Of a stretch of DNA of 64,000 nucleotides, positions 35,105 to 47,469 are shown in pieces. A program made the translations under genes and the position numbers. How positions within the stretch are numbered: the first letter of the stretch is position 1; each line of letters opens with the position of its first letter. Under the pieces are notes generated by a model that was not told the origin of the DNA, did not search any database, and worked only from the letters and a program-made list of their open reading frames with translations. Source of the stretch: Mauremys mutica (taxonomy: Eukaryota > Chordata > Testudines > Geoemydidae); assembly GCF_020497125.1 (NCBI RefSeq), contig NC_059081.1:16959105-17023104 (forward strand). The letters run 5' to 3'.

Positions 35105-35950
35105 TTAAGCCCTGGTCAACACTACAGAGTTAGGTCAACATAAGGCAGGTTACATCAACCTAATTATGTCAGTGTACCACTACAGCCTTGCTCCCGCCCG
35201 TGTAAGTGCCCTACTACACTGACATAATAACGGCACCTCCACAAGAGGCATAGGGCTTATGTTGGAATCGTTAAGGCGACTACACAGACTCTGCGGGTTA
35301 CTTACATCGGCTATTGGCTGTCATTGGTGTCAGCTGCCCCTCCTCCCCTGACTCCTGGCTCCCCACTGGGCTGCTGCATGCTGCCTAAGCTCCCCGCTCC
35401 CTGCTTGGAGCTGGGCTGCCCCCTAGGCTCCCGTCTCCCGACTCCCAACCGGGCAGATGCCCAGTCTTCCCACTCGGAGACAAGCTGCCCTCAAGGTCCT
35501 GACTCCCCACTCCCAGTCAGGCTACTGCCCAGGCTCCCTGTGCCTGGTTTCCAGCTCCCTGCTCCCAGCCGGGCTGCCCTCCAGGCTCTGAGCTGGGAGC
35601 CACCTGGGCTCTGGGCACGGAGCTCCCTGTTAAGAGCCTGGGCAGCAGCCATGCTCCCGGCAGAGAGCATGGAGCTGGGAACCTGGGCAGCTGCTGTTCT
35701 CCCTGCGGGGAGCCAAGAACCCGGGGGGGCAGCCAGATTCCTGGTGGAGAGTGGGGAGGTGGGAGCCAAGCTCCTGGTGGAGAGCTGCATGGAACTGACA
35801 GCCCGGGCTCTCAGACCCCCACACTGCCCCTCTAAAGTAGGTGGAAGCAGCAGTCCTAGTGAGGATGTGCACCACCGACAGAAGGAGGGCAGTGTGGACA
35901 TGAACCAATGCAGTGGCTGAAATTGACCTAAGTTTTTAGTGTAGCCCTTA
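35105..35950. mobile_element. 840-bp non-autonomous DNA transposon, possibly Harbinger
   Basis: The left end agccctggtcaacactacag ... ttaggtcaac is mirrored by the right end ...aaattgacctaagtttttag tgtagccc. TTA triplets flank 35108-35947 (35105-35107 and 35948-35950), which fits the 3-bp TWA duplication of PIF/Harbinger. The inner 500 bp is GC-rich with repeated agctccctgctcccagc-like units, giving long open frames on both strands (198 codons plus, 160 codons minus) that are compositional, not genes. Confidence 0.6.
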
Positions 35951-35959
35951 CAGGCCTTA

Positions 35960-38900
35960 CTCCCAGATGTCACACAGAAGTGCTGGAGTTCTTCAATGCA
36001 CTCAACACAGGCTAGTGACTATGGGATACGACTGAGCCTAAGGAAAGGATCAGTGCTAAAATGTGGGCCAAATCACACTCTCCCTATTAATTCAGAATTC
36101 CCATTAACTTCAGTGAAAGTTTTAATTGAATAAAACCCAGTAAAGATTACAGGATTGGTCCCTGTTTTATTTGTTTCCCATAAATGGAAAAAAACACTGC
36201 AACCTGTAATGCATTCTCTTATAGACGGCAACTAAATTATGAATTTCGGTGAGGAAACAAATTTTAATACTTGTTGCAGGACATGTTTGCAAATCACACA
36301 GCTGATAACCAGCTCTAATAGCTGCAGTATAGCCAATAAACTAACCCTGGACTCCACTTTATAAAGAGAGAGTTTACATTTCCAGCATGAGCACCAGTGT
36401 AATCTAATCCTTTCTATTCATGGGATTAATCATCTGAAGTCTGGCATTTCCTAAAGATTGTATAGACTAGACAGCATCATGTGGCATTAGCTGAAGATGC
36501 AGATTAGCTGAAGATACAGATACTGATTTAGCAAAAGTAATATGCCAAATTTTAATGTCAAGCTATAATAAGAAAATTCAACAAAGTCCCAGATGGGTCT
36601 GAAGTTAAAACTGAAATATTTGTGCCTATAAAACACTTTGGGTCAAACTGTGCTCTTTGGTACACCGATCCAGTCCCACTGAAGTCAATGGGTTTAAACA
36701 GCAGGCACTGGGATGCGTCACTGGGATACAACTCACCCCATTGCATGGGTCTTACACAAGACACTCTGTGCTTCTACAACACTCCAGCAGCCCTGAATAA
36801 GGGATAGATGTTTTGGGAGCCATGCAGGGACAGATTTCTGTGTGCTGGTGAGGTGACTATGCACCACTTCATGATAGGCAATTGTGAAGGGTTGCTTTGG
36901 TGGTAAGCCAGGAGAGGGACAGTTGGATCCATGCTTACGATGACAGTAGATACAGTGGTTTGGAACATAGAAGAGGTGCAGAGGGGCAGCAGCCTATTAT
37001 CAGCCTTTAGTCAAAAGTAATGGCTGAAGAGGAGCTACACTGCAGCTCCACATCCTCCCCTCTCGTAGGATGGGGTAAAGATGAATTTTGATAGATCTCC
37101 CCCAGAATACTTGCAAAAAGCCAGTTTAATCAGGTTTTACATCTCATAGAAAATGTGGAAATGAGTAATTTTTCTCTCTGGTTTATAGTTAAATAAATCA
37201 CACAGTTCTCCCCCGCCCCCTCACTGCTTGCACATAATGTAATTTTATACATAAAAGGACCAATGCATTACTTATCCCCAGTGCAGCCTTGCAACTTCTA
37301 CAGGTGATTTTCATTACACATATTGTGGATATTGAACAAGAAATAAAAAGTAATAATGTTAAATTAATTTTGTTTCCTCTGTGAAAAACCTTAAACTGAG
37401 AACTTTAATTTAGCGCCACATTTTTGTATCCACAGATGCAGTAAAGTATAGGAGTGGTACACAGTAAGAAGATACCTTCTCAGCTGAAGTCATGAAATTC
37501 TAGCTGTTTATCTCTTAGTAATACTAAAGACAATTGTGTACTTAAATCTCCGCATACTGAGTTGAAAACACACCCTAAAAGCGACATGCCTAGAAATATT
37601 CTTTAAGAACTTATTGCAAAATATTCTATTGATTTATTTATTCTAACAAGTTTATTCTAATAAGACTGAACCATACACAAAGCTGTAGAAAAGAAGGCTC
37701 ACCATATTCACAAATGTAGGCTTAGATGAGTATTTGTGAATTGACTGCAACTCAGGATATATGGTGACAATTCAGATTATCCTTACATGCTAGTTTTTCA
37801 TTTTATAATACATATTGCAAGTGAACATTCCAAAAATATATCTTTACAATAAGTATCCCTTCTACATTATGTCTAAAATGCATCAGTATAATACTTACTG
37901 TCCATTTGTCTTAAATATGATCCTTTCAGTCTGCAGGAGATTTAATTCTGACTTAATGTGATTTATTTAAACAGTGAGCGAGCAAGCATTAGCCTTTAGG
38001 CTTCCACTAGACTTGTTCTCATCACTGGATCTGACTCACTGGAAAAAATGCTTGTATAATATTTACCTGAATTACAGCACAAACATTTTAAAGATCTTTA
38101 TCATGATCAACTGGAAAATCTAGGGCTATGGGTTATGAGTCATGTTACTGAACTGGAGGCTCTATTATATACTTTGAGAAGTTTTAGCCACTTGAATTGT
38201 TCTAGTGGGGGAATACCATCAGAGTTTTCTGCAGAAGTCGTGGTTCTCACTGTTCAGAGACGGAGACGAAAAAAAGGGACAATTAAAAAACAACAACCCT
38301 GAAACTGTTTTAGACTATATTAACCATGTGCCCCACAGCCTCGTTTTCCACATCAGAGTGATGCCATATGCTGAGTATGGGCAAGAGAATTACTACTCAG
38401 CTTCACTTTGAAGTCATTTTACTCTTGACCAAATTACTCAGATGATATCACTCCAACATGAAGAAAGACTTCTGGGGTATCTGAAATTGCAAATTTTCTT
38501 CTGTAGTTTTACAGTAAACGTTGTTTTAAAATGATTTTTACTGTACTATTTATTGTACATAACCATTCTTTGGATAGTGGTCCATTAGAAGCAACTAGCA
38601 CTTGTAAAGCTACTCTTGTGCTTTGGAGTGCTCAAAAATAATGGTAACTAACAAGTTGCTTATGTGAAGTCAATGCACTGTATTTGATCCGCACATGTAT
38701 CTCGTGCATGGATCATGGGCAATATACCATTTGGTCCTCAAAAGGTTTGAAGGTCAGACGCATATCCAAATTTCATGAACCTTCTGAAACTTAAATTAGC
38801 TTTAGTGAGAAACTCCAAAGTGAAACATACTTTTTTCCAAATATTTAAAAAATGTTCAAAAAGAGTCCATCCTAGAAACTGATGGAGATTTAAACCTCCC

Positions 38901-40660
38901 CCTACCCTCAAAAAATCCTCAAAAAACATGTATATATTTCTATAGAAAGGGCTGGCTTGTATCTTACAGGCTCTGCCCTGCATTGGTGGCTGTAAGAGTA
39001 CCTCGGTGTCCTAGCAGGTGCTCCAGGAGCCATTGTGTAATGGCGTTCCCTGGCACACAAAGAGAATGTGGTCTGTGCCAGGCCATCGGGTGTATGGTCC
39101 CCTCTTCAGATTCCCTTTTGGCATGGCCAGCATCACAAGCTGTGTATAGTTCTTGCACTCAGGTAGATGAAAACACTACAATTGCAGGGCAGAGATAAGA
39201 GGAGACAGAAGGATCCTTTTGCCCTTTCCCTCCACAATATACACTGCGCACCATGGATAGGATTCTACTCCCACCAAAGGGAGTTCTTTATCCAATTCCC
39301 ACTAAAAGCTACAGGGAGGTTATTCCTTTATCAAAGTCTCACCTATTCCGTATAAAGCAAAAGCCTACTGCACAAGAAAGTATGAAATGTAAAGTGTTAC
39401 AGACCTGTGGGTGACTATACAAGTGAAGCCACTGCACTCACCCAGGCATGCCCATGGAATCTTATATGGCTTGATTCTGCAAAGTGCTAAACATCGATCT
39501 GCACATTCCACTGAGCTCTTACAAGTAAGCCCAGTTGGGGGAAAAAAGCCATTTTTAAACATTAAACACAGTACTTAATCATTCATTTAAAAAGCACTTC
39601 CATTGTCATCAGCTTGACAGTATTTAAAAGAAAAGATCCTGAAAAATCACTGCTTGTTTTCAAGCAGGAAATGCTTTCAAAGATTGGCATTTCTCATGTA
39701 TAGAAAAATTTATAGTAATCATGTCCTGATGACAACCCTAAGAGAAGACTTCTATCTAACTGGAATGATCTAATTTATCTTTCATACAATAATACCCAGT
39801 GGCTATTTTCAACATTTCATTATCATGGAAATTAAAGACAACACAGGAAATTAATATTTCAAGAGAACTGGGTATGGTCCACTTAACTGTTCCTTTGATT
39901 GGCCACAGAATGTAATAAGATAATTTGCTTCCTTTGTATATATGTCTGAGTAATGAAAATAACACTTTTCCATAAATTACATGCAGAAACTTAAGAGAAA
40001 ATCCAGGCTAGTCAGTATAAAGACTTTCTAATTATTTCATAGTTCTATATCATGCATGCATCAATAACTCCCCGCCAAAACAATCCATCAGTTTCAGGAT
40101 GTAATATACTCATTACCCATAGTGCCAACTCCTGCTCTTATTGGAGTCAAAGGGATTTTTGCCATTGGCATCACTGGGAGCAAGATTTGGCCCTTAAAAT
40201 GGAGTCAGCAGTCAACTATGAGGTCAAAATACGTTGCCTTAGAAAGGAAATGGGCCACAATGTTCTCTAAGGCCTGGGCCGTAGAGAAGAGTTGCAGTTG
40301 AGCAGCCACTTGTCTTTGTCTCTTCATACTTTCTTCAAAATATTATGGCCCCATCTCTCACTTATCCTAAGAACATTTTACACTGCTCTAGTCGTGGAAA
40401 GGGACCTTAAGGAGGGTGCAAAAATAACTGACGCACGCGTTAAGGCCACTTTATACTGCCAGAGTAGTGCTAAAATGGCCTTAGTCTAAATGAGAATCAG
40501 GCCCTAAGTCTCTGTAACAATGAGCTCTCGGACTGTTTTTGCTCCTACTACGCTTGACCCTGCACTTCTTACTCAGGCAAGTCTCCCAAAGAGGTCAGCA
40601 TTGACTGAAACTATTAATACAGGTTCCCTTGCTAGGCATCCCTACATCAAGGAGGAACCA
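35960..40660. other. No gene recognised; one short tandem duplication
   Basis: AT-rich DNA. attagctgaagatgcag at 36486-36502 is followed directly by attagctgaagatacag at 36503-36519. A possible 32-bp minus-strand microexon at about 37892-37923 is treated as rejected. Other frames are short and unsupported. Confidence 0.4.
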
Positions 40661-40672
40661 AATGAACTCAGG

Positions 40673-40742
40673 GCCAGATTTTAAAAAGTATTTAGGTGCC
40701 TATTTGCATCTTTAGGCACCTAAATACCTTTAAAAATCTGGC
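40673..40742. repeat. 70-bp near-perfect hairpin (miniature inverted repeat)
   Basis: gccagattttaaaaagtatt taggtgcct on the left pairs with aggcaccta aatacctttaaaaatctggc on the right around a 12-base loop region. No ORF. Probably a very short MITE or the folded remnant of one. Confidence 0.65.
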
Positions 40743-41054
40743 TCATTGCTACTTCTTATGTGTCAGACACTGTTTCTTTGATTTCAAGGGTTGGAGGGGA
40801 ATAGAGGAGGGCAACATGCAAATTCTTTTTCTTTGATATTTACATTTGTACCTTGTATGGTAAAAGAAAACATCCTAAGCACATATTTGAAAATCATGAT
40901 CATGTTAGCATGCACTCATGCATCAGATGTCTGGGGCCAGAAAGGCATGCTGAATATGCAGGTGACTGTCTAGCCACAAAGAAAATATGGAGGAAGAAGA
41001 GGATAAAAAGAAGGCAAATGGAATCCTCAAACTATCAGTGAAGATTGCACACTC

Positions 41055-41285
41055 TAGCTTTACAAAACGCCACAAATGCTTACTGATAAGATCTTCTGTG
41101 ACACCATAGTTTCCAAGCACCTCAGAAAGACAAATTATTTTATCTATACAAATGGGAAACTTAGGCACAGAGTGTCTAAGTAACTTGCCCGAGATCACCC
41201 AGGAAGACTTGGGCAAAGCCAACACTAGAACCCCAGATCTCCTGAAACTCGGTCCAGTGCCTTAACTACAGCACCATTCTTCCCC
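41055..41285 (-). mobile_element. MIR SINE, reverse orientation
   Basis: acaaatgggaaacttaggca, taacttgcccgagatcaccc and ctagaaccccagatctcctg are the reversed CORE and box-B-side blocks of MIR in the expected order, ending near the head at ccttaactacagcaccat. Confidence 0.7.
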
Positions 41286-42178
41286 TTAAACAGGTATCCA
41301 AAAACCAGATATATTTGTGCAATATTATAAAGAAGAGAAACCAATGAAAATCATTCAGAAAGCACGTTTATCTTTAATATTCACCTTAGTAGCAAAATTA
41401 TATTCAGGGAAGCCAGAATCTCTACAACACAGAGTTACACTGCCAGCTTAGTTTACACAGGTTTCATATACTAATGAGTTTTCTGCTGATTATTAGTTTA
41501 CTGATGGATCTAAATTCATTTTGTGGCTTCTGTACCTTTTACATATGGGTGCCTAGATTCTCCAGATTATCCCCTATGAGGCTCTTTTGACTGAAGCTAT
41601 TTCTTTCAGATCTGTGCCAAGTTATTAATCAAGGTTGAGATTTCTGCTTTTCACGATAATTTAATTAGTCTCTTAACTATGCTCAGTGCTACATGGTGGA
41701 AGCACTGTTTAAGAAAGTCAGCATTCAGACCTGAACTGATATAGTATGTTCTAAACTTCATTTGGGAGTTGGAGTAATGCTGAGATGTACTATTTTGTTG
41801 AAAGATGTGAGAATTTGTTTCCAGTATTGACACCCCATAACAGCTTTATGTGAAAAATAGCCCTTGGTTACATGCACCAGTGTTTCAGTACACATTACAA
41901 TAATCACCTAAAGGAAATCCTCCTGGCTCTCACAGTCCTCCAAACCCAAAGGAATTTACATACATGGACTTTAGAGAAGGACTAACTAGTGCTGTGATAA
42001 TATCTGATTTTTTGCATTCTGGCAAAGTTTTTGGAAAGTTAATAAAATATAAAATCTTCCAAAAGGTAACACTGTAATTCCAGTGGAACGGTAACATTGT
42101 GATGCATCATTCTTACTCATGTAATAGTCTCAGAAGATCAGACTTCATCAAGAATTAACCTGTTTGTACCATCAATAT

Positions 42179-42275
42179 ACATTATTATTATTAAATATTT
42201 ATGTTATACTAGTTTCCAGAAGCCCGATTAGATTTGGGGTCCCATTGTGCTAGCTACTGTAAAAACACATATAGT
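42179..42275 (-). mobile_element. MIR/L3-type tail, reverse orientation
   Basis: ATTATTATTATT followed by ggggtcccattgtgctagct and actgtaaaaacacat is the reversed tail of the same SINE type as 7225-7555. Confidence 0.6.
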
Positions 42276-42279
42276 GATG

Positions 42280-43635
42280 TGCTTACAAGGACCCAATACT
42301 GCAGTCAGATCACCTGCATCCATGAAAAGCCCCATTAACATCATTGAAGCCCCATATGAGTTCAAGAGTCTGATTACAAGATCAGACCTTAGACAGCAAG
42401 AGTTGAGGGTTGTACAAATGTTCTATATACATTTGCAATTTTCTGTCATTACTATTAACAGTGTATGCCCATGTGCATACATTAATGAGGAGAAGTTATT
42501 ATGCAACTGTATTAAAATGACAGAAAAGCACATATGCTAGTTTTCCTTGCAGAATGTAATTGATGTTAACACTGTAACTGACACATTTATGCCGTTTGGA
42601 TTAGTCCTTGAAGCTGTTATGAGTATTCATACTTTGAACTTTTTCACTGCCAACTGTAGGTAGAGCTGCCAGGGCAACAGAAGTGAGAAGACAGAATAGT
42701 GAACAGTTGTTACCACTTTCTGTACTTTGAAAATTTTGAATTAGTGATTAAACATCATCTGATGACTTTCTTGGCAATTTGACTAAATCCAGCAATTAAC
42801 AGTTTCACGTTACCATGAAGCTCTGTCATTATGTATCTGCAAATTGAATTCCCAATACCTAGCTCTGTGACATTTCCTGTTTCCTCATGCATTTTTCCCC
42901 TGTTGCTCCTACTATGACTTAAAGCAGCAGGATTATATTTTCCTCAGTGGGAAATGCATCACCTGCTGTTAAAAGGAAAGCAATTATTGTGTTCTCACTA
43001 AATCTTGGGCCTATTTCTGTACGCTTTACCATTTAAATATATAAACATCATGCTCTGTGCCAGTTTTAAGAGGTTAAACAGGTGGAGACACCAGCTGGGA
43101 TACCAGTGGATGTCACCTTAGGTGCCTATTAAGAGTAGGGAAAGATGCCAAACTTGCGCGCCCTTCCAGTAACTATGACTAATCAATCAAAAGTAAACAT
43201 GAATGATGTGCACTCAGCTTCTGCATATGTGACTTCGTGTTCTAAAAAATTAGATTCCTCCTCTTTCTCCACCAATCCCATTATATTTTTTACTCTTATT
43301 CAAGCAAGATTTGTCTCTGCCCTGATTTTTTTGTTTTTTGTTTTTTGTTTCTTGCTTTTATGTGTTTTTTCTATGACTGTAAACCTGACTGAGAGAAGAA
43401 CCAGTATTTTATTTGCACATTGTCAGATATTATTTCTCAATGGAAGTTACTATTGCCAAACAAAACAACTCTGATAATCAAAGTGGGACTTAAAACAACA
43501 TGAAAGTTTACATTTGCTGGTGGTGGCAAGATCCCTCAGGCAGCAAGAAGCAATAAAAGAACCAAAGGCATATTTAAATGTGTGGATTGGCATGCACGCA
43601 AATGAAAAAGTATACAGATATATGTATAAAGGAAG
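42280..43635. other. No gene recognised
   Basis: AT-rich DNA. The 109-codon frame at 43145-43474 spans a ttttttgttttttg run that yields a Phe/Leu-rich stretch. No domain or splice support. Confidence 0.4.
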
Positions 43636-43638
43636 TCA

Positions 43639-43766
43639 GATTTCAGCCGGGCTTTGGAGTGGAGCCCGGAGCTGGGGAACGGAGCAACTCTGGAGCAGTG
43701 GAGCTGCAGGTTTTTGCCTGGAGCTGGAGCAGACCCGGAGCACAGCTCCAAAGCCCTGGATTTCAG
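43639..43766. mobile_element. 112-bp hAT MITE with 8-bp target duplication
   Basis: The element 43647-43758 is flanked by gatttcag on both sides (43639-43646 and 43759-43766). Ends are ccgggctttggag and, reversed, cagggctttggag. The interior is built of repeated ggagc/ctggagc units. The several overlapping frames here are by-products. Confidence 0.85.
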
Positions 43767-44014
43767 TACATACTGTATATATGTCACAATGCACTTTAAC
43801 AGCAGAGTAGTATATAAATAAAAGTATTAATTGTACATATTTATGCACACAAGAGGACACACTTGAATACAGGACAGGGAAAGAAAAAAAAGCTAGAATG
43901 GCTGAATATGAGAAAGATCACCTCTAGGCTATCCATGAAAGGACATTTATAATATTAAACAGCATTCATCTTCGAAAGGCCTTTTGTAGATCAGGAGAAA
44001 AAATACCTACCCTT

Positions 44015-44696
44015 TCTACAGAAAAGGACCTGGGGATTACAGTGGATGAAAAGCTGGATATGAGTCAGCAGTGTGCCTTTGTTGCCAAGAAGGCCAATGC
44101 CATAGTGGGCTGTATTAGTAGGAGCATTGCCAGCAGATCGAGGAAAGTGATTATTCCCCTCTATTTGGCACTGGTGAGGCCACACCTGGAGTATTGCGTT
44201 CAGTTTGGTCCCCCCACTACAGAAGGGATGTTAACAAATTGGAGAGAGTCCAGCGGAACGCAACAAAAATGATTAGGGGACTGGGGCACATGACTTATGA
44301 GAAGAGGCTGAGGGAACTGGGGTTATTTAGTTTGCAGAAGAGAAGAGTGAGGGGGGATTTGATAGCAGTCTTCAACTACCTGAAGGGGGGTTCCAAAGAG
44401 GATGGAGCTAGGCTTTTCTCAGTGGTGGCAGATGACAGAACAAGAAGCAATGGTCTCAAGTTGCAGTGGGGGAGGTCTAGGTTGAATATTAGGAAACACT
44501 ATTTCACTAGGAGGGTGATGAAGCACTGGAATGGGTTTCCTAGGGAGGTAGTGGAATCTCCATCCTTAGAAGTTTTTAAGGCTCAGCTTGACAAAGCCTT
44601 GGCTTAGTTGGTGTTGGTCCTGCTTTGAGCAGGGGATTGGACTAGATGATCTCCTGAGGTCTCTTCCAACCCTAATATCCTATGATTCTATAAAAT
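44015..44696 (+). mobile_element. 5'-truncated CR1 LINE, young subfamily
   Basis: Same subfamily as 16909-17904: RT C-terminal coding, then the gggattggactagatgatct block, ending cctatgattctata. It begins within the coding region, the usual result of incomplete reverse transcription. Terminal ATTCTA-type repeats are present. No target duplication is seen. Confidence 0.9.
44036..44607 (+). pseudogene. CR1 reverse transcriptase C-terminal fragment
   Basis: The first piece contains [20 protein letters not shown] and HLEYCVQF. A frame change near 44207, within a poly-C stretch where 16909-17904 differs by one base, moves the rest to another frame, where [20 protein letters not shown] and [10 protein letters not shown] are open to a TAG at 44605-44607. 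This is the terminal part of the LINE RT; the catalytic domain is absent. Non-functional. Confidence 0.8.
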
Positions 44697-44956
44697 GACC
44701 TAAAAATACCCCTATTGACAGAAAAGAGGTACTTGTCCCAAACACAACTAAAAAGACTTTAAAGTTTAAAACAGTATAATCTATTACAAATGATAATCTA
44801 CAAATATACCTAGAATGATATGCCGGTAGGACATAGCAAATAAACACTCTCTACTACACCTCCCCCGCCCCCCTCCCACACACTCCCAACACAGCACCAG
44901 GGACAATACTAACAATAAGAATGCGAATAGACAGTCATAAATGCTGCTCTTTTGCA

Positions 44957-45083
44957 GTGGTACTGGAACAATTTTTATAGTAGGGGTGCTGAGAGACATT
45001 GAACCAAACGGTAAACCCTGCATATGATGGAAACCATTTCCAGCCAGGGGGTGCGGCAGCACTGCCAGCACTCCTAGTTCCAG
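44957..45083 (+). repeat. Dispersed repeat, same family as 1661-1712
   Basis: tactggaacaatttttatag, taggggtgctgagagacatt and ggaaaccatttccagccagg are followed by a gcactcctagttccagcagc end. The start (ggtactgga...) and end (...agttccagca) are partly complementary, so it may be a MITE. Family unassigned. Confidence 0.5.
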
Positions 45084-45151
45084 CAGCTCATTTGTAATAT
45101 ATAAAGTAATGGTAAATATGAGGAGAGTATTTATGGAGGACTATCTATTTG

Positions 45152-45240
45152 GAAAAACAATGAGGAGTCCTTATGGCACCTTGGGCATAAGCTTTCATGG
45201 GCTAAAACCCACTTCATCAGATGATACATATAACACAGCT
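45152..45240 (-). mobile_element. Penelope-like tail fragment
   Basis: gaggagtccttatggcacct, cataagctttcatgggct and cccacttcatcagatg match the Penelope tail at 25285-25390, same orientation. A caactacc-like end follows. Truncated. Confidence 0.6.
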
Positions 45241-45394
45241 ACCACTCCGAAAACTATCTATTTGGAGGCATTTCTAAAGTATTTCCCTGTGGTATCTATG
45301 TACCAATGTTGGGTGGACTGCAAAATTCTATATGTAGAATGTATCCATCATATTGATATTTTCATTGTCTTCAGTAAATAAGTTAAAAATCAGC

Positions 45395-45770
45395 ATCAGA
45401 GGAATATAGGAACTGCCATACTGGATCAAACCAGTGGTCTATTTTATCCTATATCCTGTCTCTGACAGTAGCCAGAACCAACTCTTCAGAGGAAGGTACA
45501 AGAACACCAAAATTGGATAACTATAGAATGATCTCACAGAGAAGTTTTCTTTGGCTTATACCTAAAGAATGAGAGTTTATGTTTAGTCTTTAAATTTTTT
45601 TATCCTACCTAATGTAATTGTAGATGTACTTACTATCCATATAACTATCTAAATCATATAAAGTTCCTGGCCTCAGTGATATTTTGTGGCATATAATTCA
45701 ACAGGCTAATTATTTGTTGTAAGAAAGCATTATAACGTTTTCTGAATTATTTTCTACCCCATTCTTTATA
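45395..45770 (-). mobile_element. Old CR1-like LINE 3' region
   Basis: ggaactgccatactggatca, atatcctgtctctgacagta and cttcagaggaaggtacaaga are reversed 3' blocks of an old CR1 lineage. Further in, the sequence decays into AT-rich DNA, so the left boundary is firm and the right is approximate. Confidence 0.6.
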
Positions 45771-45779
45771 ATGTCTAAC

Positions 45780-47315
45780 TAGGACTGATTGAAAAATGTC
45801 TATCAAAACTGTTTTTCAATGTATAATTGAGTTTTCAATGTTTTTTGAAAAAAAGTCTAAATTTTCCACAATTTTTTCCCAGTGAGCTTTAATCCCAATT
45901 TTTTTCACTATTTTTTTGACCATCATTACACAATAAGCAAAGATTTTCATTAAGCTGTCCATAATTATGCCAATTTCTTTTTTCTCAGAATCAGTGTTAA
46001 TTCAAATGAATCAGCGATGCTTATCATTAGAAACTATTTCTTAAACATTATTTTAATAATTTAGCAACTTTCTGAGCTCCATCCTTGCATAAAGAGAAAT
46101 TCTCCCTGGAAAAAACAAGTATCTGTGCTGCAATGCATTTTATTTTCTGTGGAGCTATTAGGACAGAAGGTTGGAAAATTGCCATGCTGAAGAGCAACCT
46201 CATGTTCTTCAGTACATTTCCTCTCTTCTGTTTCAGTGATCATTATCTATTTTCCTAAAAAATTACTGCTCAGAAGGCCAGAAACATATCAGTAGAAACA
46301 GAGGTCTACATACCACAGATCGTTTTTTCACATGATCTGCTAGAGACAAGGGCTTTTAGCATTCTGCCAATTTCAACCATTCTGGCATGTGCATTGGTAG
46401 CTGTTCAAGACTGCAGTCTATGAAATAAAGCACTATTCTGCAGCTTGATCCATAAAATCTTTTTCTTTCTTAAGTCATGACTTTGAAAATAAGTAGACAA
46501 TATGCTCTTAGTTGAGACATACCAAAAGGTTCAGTAATAATACAAACATGACCAGTTTGGGCACTTCTCCCACCTTTTCTTCCACCCACTTCATTTTGTA
46601 AGAAGAGTAGCCACAATCCACGGCATATACATGGATTTTATTTATTTATTGTTTTGCTTTTTCTTGCATTAAAATGCTCTGGATAGACAAGTTTTTCATC
46701 CAATATTTATTATAGCTTTACCTGCTCTGGAATAAGAATTCTAAGCACTTTGGTAAATGGATTGAAAAGTTCAGTATTTTCACTATAACTCTTACAAATA
46801 CCGCTGTTCCCTCTGCTTTGTAATCTCTTAGAGGAATACCTCATAACAAATCAGAACAGATATCACTATAATTCCCACAACAATTGTGTATTGGGAGACT
46901 ATAGAAAGGAATTATTGTATTTTGCTTCTTTTCCTAGCAGTGGATGACAAATGGCATCAGGCCACTAGCCCTTTCTATACTGATACCATTAGTCTAGCCT
47001 CAGGTGGCTGCTTTTCTCATATACTTGCTCCCAGATGAAATGCAGAATTTCTATAGTCATGTAATTTTGGCCTCTATTCATTTAAAATCAAAAGTGTAAG
47101 TAAGAGGAATCCTATTATACATGTCAGTTGAACAACTGATTACTTATGAATAACAATGCTAAGTACTTATACAGCTCTTCACATTTTTAAATTGCTTTAT
47201 AAACCTCACACCACCATCAAGCCATTGATTTCTAAGCAGAACTCCCCCATTGGAAACAATGTCTGCTTTAAAAAAATTAAAAAATCACTGGCACAATATC
47301 GCTCAACAACTAATT
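45780..47315. other. No recognised feature
   Basis: AT-rich DNA with T-runs at 45890-45930. No supported gene or repeat. Confidence 0.45.
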
Positions 47316-47319
47316 AATC

Positions 47320-47460
47320 CTCATAAGTATTATTATCCCCATTTTATAGGTGAGGAAACTAAGACAGAGAACAGTTAAGTGATTTGCCCAATGTCCCAAA
47401 GAGAGTCGGTGTCAGAACCAGGGCACGCATCTATGAGTTTCTGGTTCTCAGTCTAATATG
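47320..47460 (-). mobile_element. MIR SINE, reverse orientation
   Basis: tattattatccccattttat, gtgaggaaactaagacagag, taagtgatttgcccaatgtc and gtcagaaccagggcacg give the reversed MIR CORE in order. The head is truncated. Confidence 0.75.
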
Positions 47461-47469
47461 TTTAAGTAT

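Noticed and set aside
37892..37923. Possible 32-bp minus-strand microexon with a gtaagtat donor
   Set aside because: The acceptor tract is weak, two frames are open and no protein match is recognised; too little evidence.
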